A stretch of 8,058 bases of DNA, from positions 1 to 8,058 of the forward strand of contig JAEUJT010000040.1 of the NCBI GenBank assembly GCA_016793525.1. The letters run 5' to 3'. This document shows, piece by piece, positions 5,727-8,058 of the stretch. How positions within the stretch are numbered: the stretch's first letter is position 1; the number at the start of each line of letters is the position of its first letter. The stretch is from Archangium sp. Lineage in GTDB: Bacteria > Myxococcota > Myxococcia > Myxococcales > Myxococcaceae. The notes beneath the pieces were generated by a model that saw only the letters and a list, made by a program, of their open reading frames with translations, was not told where the DNA came from and made no database searches. Position numbers and translations under genes: made by a program.

Positions 5727-7472
5727 GTGCGCTCCTTCCTCCAGCGGGTGAGGTACGTCGTGGCGGTGGCCTCAGTCGCCGCGTGCGGCTCGGGGGCGGC
5801 GATTGAAGAGGACGCGGGGACCACCGCTGATGCCGGGCGGCGGCGCGACGCGGGCATGGCCCCTGATGGAGGCGCACAGCACGACGGAGGCGCCTCGCTC
5901 GACGCGGGGGCCTTCGAGGCAGACTCCGGCGTTCCCCTCGACGCGGGCTCCCCGGTCGACGCCGGAGTCGACGCGGGGGCATCACTCGACGCGGGCGTGG
6001 TGGCCGACGGTGGATCCACGGTCGACTCGGGTGCGCCGCTCGACGGCGGTGGCTCCATGCCCGACGCCGGGGTCCCATCGGGAGTCGCCGCGGTCGGCCT
6101 CGCCGAATACGCCACCTTCTTCCTCGTGCCAGACGGAGGTCTCTTCGCCTTCGGCGGCGGCCAGAGCCTCGGAGAGCTCGGCATCGCCGACCCCAGCGCG
6201 TACACCGCGAAGAAGCTGGTCTTCGCGCCGGGCACGGTGGTGACCGACGTGGTCGGCGGGCTGCACCAGAGCCTCGCGCTCGACAGCACCGGCCACGTGT
6301 GGACGTGGGGGGTGTTCCTCTCCAATGGCATGCCGGGCGCGGGCTCACCCGACCGGGCCGTGCCGTTCCGAATCTCCCGAGACGCGCAGGGCCAGCCGTT
6401 CGACAACGTCGTGTTCATCTACGCGGGGCCTACGCTCAACGGGGCCATCAAAGCCGACGGGAGCTTGTGGCTGTGGGGCGACCTCGCGGGCGGCTCGCTC
6501 GCAAACGGCACTGCCGGCGGGTGGGCGGAGTACCCCACGCGCGTCACCCTGCCCGGCACGTCGGGAGCGAAGCAGTTCAGCCAAGGCGCTGTCGACGTCG
6601 CGCTGCTGCACGACGGCACGGTGCTCACCTGGGGTGGGAACGGCGGCTACCAGAGCCGGAGGAGCCTCGGCCTGACGTACGCCGGCATCGACTCGGTCGA
6701 CTTCACGGTGCCGCAGCAAGTCACCTTCCCCTCCGACGCGGGCGTGATGACGTCGATGGCCATCAGCGGCTCCGGCGCGCAGCTGCTCATGAATGGCGCC
6801 GGCCAGCTCTACGGCTTCGGGTACCACGGCGAGCTGCTCGGCCAGGGCATCGGCGCGGCGAACGTCGCGGTCAACCTGCCCACCCCGAAGCGCATCGACG
6901 TCGACCTGGGCTTGCCGCTCCCAGCCACCGCCATCGCCGCCAGCTCGAGCGCCTTCTTCGTCATTCTCACCGACGGCTCCCTGTGGGCCTTCGGCGACGC
7001 AGCGCAGGGCGAGGTTGGCCACGGGCAGGAGCTCGACTGGGCGCAGCCGTACAACTGCGCGGCGACGAGCAGCTGCGGTGTCTCCAACACCGGCGGCGGC
7101 GGCGGCCCGTACAAGTGGAGCTGGGGCGTTGGCGAATTCATCGTGCTCGACGCGGTGCGCTTGGTGCCGTCGGTCTCGAGCTTTACCCGCGTCTTCACTG
7201 GCAACGCCGCGGCCTATTACGCGTACGCGCTCGACGCGCAGGGGCGGCTCTACTCGTGGGGCCGCAACAAGACGGGCAACCTGGGCAACGGCACGTTCCC
7301 CTTCTCCAGCACCCAAGCCGCCAACCTGCCCAACAGCTGGGACGTGCCGCTGGCGACGCGGGTGGATCCACTCCGCCTCACCAGCCACACCTGCGTGGAG
7401 TCGCCCTTCTGCGCGGCCTACCCCGCCGACTTCTCGTGCCAGCGCCGCAGCGTCGACGGCCTGTGCCCGTAG
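5727..7472 (+). CDS. Predicted lipoprotein with Asp-Ala-Gly spacer and seven RCC1-like repeats
   Basis: This 581-residue protein starts with a lipoprotein signal (basic MRSFLQRVR, a hydrophobic stretch, and the lipobox VAAC with Cys20), so it should be exported and lipid-anchored. Residues 29-115 are a low-complexity spacer of 15 D-(A/G/S)-G units, nearly all six residues apart. From about 119, seven repeats of the RCC1 type follow, each with a hydrophobic-G/A-x-(x)-L-x-DG-x-(L/V)-(W/Y)-x-(W/F)-G core. The cores are near 130-143, 180-195, 238-251, 290-303, 350-365, 408-423 and 497-512. Seven such repeats suggest a closed beta-propeller. An insertion with Cys444 and Cys450 sits between the last two blades. 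Cys556, 562, 571 and 580 form a cysteine-rich tail. Bacterial RCC1-like proteins are mostly of unknown function; a role in binding at the cell surface is a guess. The GTG start lacks a ribosome-binding site but puts the signal peptide exactly in place. Confidence 0.9.
   Translation: MRSFLQRVRYVVAVASVAACGSGAAIEEDAGTTADAGRRRDAGMAPDGGAQHDGGASLDAGAFEADSGVPLDAGSPVDAGVDAGASLDAGVVADGGSTVDSGAPLDGGGSMPDAGVPSGVAAVGLAEYATFFLVPDGGLFAFGGGQSLGELGIADPSAYTAKKLVFAPGTVVTDVVGGLHQSLALDSTGHVWTWGVFLSNGMPGAGSPDRAVPFRISRDAQGQPFDNVVFIYAGPTLNGAIKADGSLWLWGDLAGGSLANGTAGGWAEYPTRVTLPGTSGAKQFSQGAVDVALLHDGTVLTWGGNGGYQSRRSLGLTYAGIDSVDFTVPQQVTFPSDAGVMTSMAISGSGAQLLMNGAGQLYGFGYHGELLGQGIGAANVAVNLPTPKRIDVDLGLPLPATAIAASSSAFFVILTDGSLWAFGDAAQGEVGHGQELDWAQPYNCAATSSCGVSNTGGGGGPYKWSWGVGEFIVLDAVRLVPSVSSFTRVFTGNAAAYYAYALDAQGRLYSWGRNKTGNLGNGTFPFSSTQAANLPNSWDVPLATRVDPLRLTSHTCVESPFCAAYPADFSCQRRSVDGLCP
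5811..6071 (+). repeat. 18-base periodic coding repeat (15 Asp-x-Gly units)
   Basis: Inside the lipoprotein gene, D-(A/G/S)-G triplets begin at residues 29, 35, 41, 47, 53, 59, 66, 72, 78, 82, 88, 94, 100, 106 and 113. Eleven of the 14 steps are exactly six residues (18 bases); the exceptions are 7, 4 and 7. At the DNA level the recurrent core is GACGCGGG or GACGGAGG, with variable bases between. It looks like a tandem array that has diverged, encoding a flexible acidic spacer between the lipid anchor and the propeller. Confidence 0.85.
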
Positions 7473-7529
7473 CGTCAGCTGCTCCCGCCGAGCGACGTCG
7501 GCTCCTGCGGCAGTGAGGTGGCGCGGAGG
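7473..7529. other. Short convergent spacer between the lipoprotein gene and the secreted-protein gene
   Basis: These 57 bases lie between two converging stop codons. A small inverted repeat GCCGA-GCGACG-TCGGC (7487-7502) could form a weak hairpin usable in either direction, but no T-tract follows on either strand, so an intrinsic terminator is not well supported. Confidence 0.3.
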
Positions 7530-8058
7530 CTACTTCAGCACCTGGCGCTTCGACTGCACGGACAGGTTCTGCGCGTAGAACGACGACGTCTCCGCGGGGC
7601 CGAGGTACGCGTTGAGAATCACGTCGACCGTCGCCGCGCCGGCGGGAATCGCGGTGCCGGTGAGCTCGAGGTTGCCGTAGCTGCTCTGCGCCAGTCGGTC
7701 GGAGTCGTACGAGGCGAGCACCACCCCGTTCGGGTTGTTGAACACCAACCGGATGCGCGCGAACGACGTCGAGTCGGTGAAGGTGGCCGCCGCGAAGACG
7801 CGCGCGTCGACGAAATCACCCGCTTGGAACGACGGCACGGTGAAGCGCCGCACGATGCCGGTGTCGACCGGAGGCCGCTTCGACTGGTCGCCGCCCCAGG
7901 TGCTGTTCCACAGCGTCACCCAACCGCTGCCACTGCCAGCCGACATGACGAAGTAGTCGCCGCCGAACTCCGCCCAGCCGCTCGGCGTGCTGCTGCCGCT
8001 CGAGAGCGACTCGTTGGCGATGGTGGTGACCTGGTACGTGTTCTTCGGCGCGTAGGTG
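7530..8058 (-). CDS. C-terminal part of a secreted-type protein with a beta-sandwich domain (partial)
   Basis: The leftward frame stays open from the right edge to TAG at 7532-7530, giving the last 176 residues of a longer protein. The ATG at 7946 is internal, because coding sequence with the same style continues upstream (for example NESLSSGSSTPSGWAEFGG). The segment is rich in Ser, Thr, Gly, Ala and aromatic residues, has no cysteines, and alternates hydrophobic and polar residues in strand-like runs (IVRRFTVPSFQAGDFVDARV, FARIRLVFNNPNGVVLASYD, AGAATVDVILNAYLGP, SSFYAQNLSV). This resembles the jelly-roll, carbohydrate-binding-like modules often placed at the C-terminus of secreted enzymes and adhesins. 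The N-terminal domains and any signal peptide lie outside the window, so no enzyme activity can be assigned. The gene is convergent with the lipoprotein gene. Confidence 0.8.
   Translation of the reverse strand, partial: TYAPKNTYQVTTIANESLSSGSSTPSGWAEFGGDYFVMSAGSGSGWVTLWNSTWGGDQSKRPPVDTGIVRRFTVPSFQAGDFVDARVFAAATFTDSTSFARIRLVFNNPNGVVLASYDSDRLAQSSYGNLELTGTAIPAGAATVDVILNAYLGPAETSSFYAQNLSVQSKRQVLK

Noticed and set aside
5714..6418. 234-codon minus-strand frame rich in Pro, Ala, Ser and Thr opposite the lipoprotein spacer
   Set aside because: Its repeats are the mirror of the Asp-Ala-Gly array. The plus-strand protein has a signal peptide, lipobox and RCC1 repeats.
6345..7388. 347-codon minus-strand frame opposite the RCC1-like repeats
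   Set aside because: Antisense shadow with no domain features, while the plus strand carries seven consistent repeats.

Overview
This 8,058-base window is very GC-rich, with G or C at most third codon positions, and carries short ATGA-type gene junctions. It holds a chemosensory (Che) operon, two transcriptional regulators and genes for exported proteins. The mix (an accessory Che cluster, a LuxR-type regulator, an HTH-receiver protein, and a lipoprotein whose surface spacer is rich in Asp-Ala-Gly) suggests a myxobacterium (Myxococcota). That placement is inferred from style and content; no marker gene in the window proves it.

Left part (1-4014, minus strand): a tightly packed operon reading right to left. 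It starts with a 513-residue CheA kinase (HPt, dimerisation, ATPase and CheW-like domains, no P2 domain), then a CheW adaptor with an unusual N-terminal extension, then a transmembrane methyl-accepting chemotaxis protein with a small helical periplasmic domain. The cheA/cheW and cheW/mcp junctions are both 4-base ATGA overlaps. A further gene seems to begin immediately after the mcp stop codon, at about base 50, and runs off the left edge. Together these encode a complete receptor-adaptor-kinase core. No CheY, CheB or CheR is visible inside the window.

Middle (4015-5598): a 134-base divergent spacer holds a perfect 16-base dyad (4113-4128), a second smaller dyad (4080-4090) and AT-rich promoter-like sequence. 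A LuxR-type regulator (GAF-like sensor region plus C-terminal HTH) reads rightward from it. Its 3' end overlaps by 32 bases the 3' end of a leftward gene for a two-domain regulator, an N-terminal MerR/excisionase-type winged HTH followed by a C-terminal CheY-like receiver. A possible circuit is that the Che kinase phosphorylates this receiver, so that the array's output is transcription, while the LuxR protein controls the che operon through the dyads. This is inference from adjacency and domains only.

Right part (5599-8058): a 128-base spacer, then a rightward gene for a predicted lipoprotein. It has a lipobox cysteine, a roughly 90-residue spacer built from 15 Asp-(Ala/Gly/Ser)-Gly units at near-perfect six-residue spacing, and seven RCC1-like repeats that would form a seven-bladed beta-propeller. 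It ends in a four-cysteine tail. Convergent with it, on the minus strand, is the C-terminal part of a secreted-type protein with a beta-sandwich (carbohydrate-binding-like) ending; that gene continues past the right edge.

No tRNA, rRNA, CRISPR array, insertion sequence or prophage gene was seen. No gene-free stretch exceeds about 135 bases.
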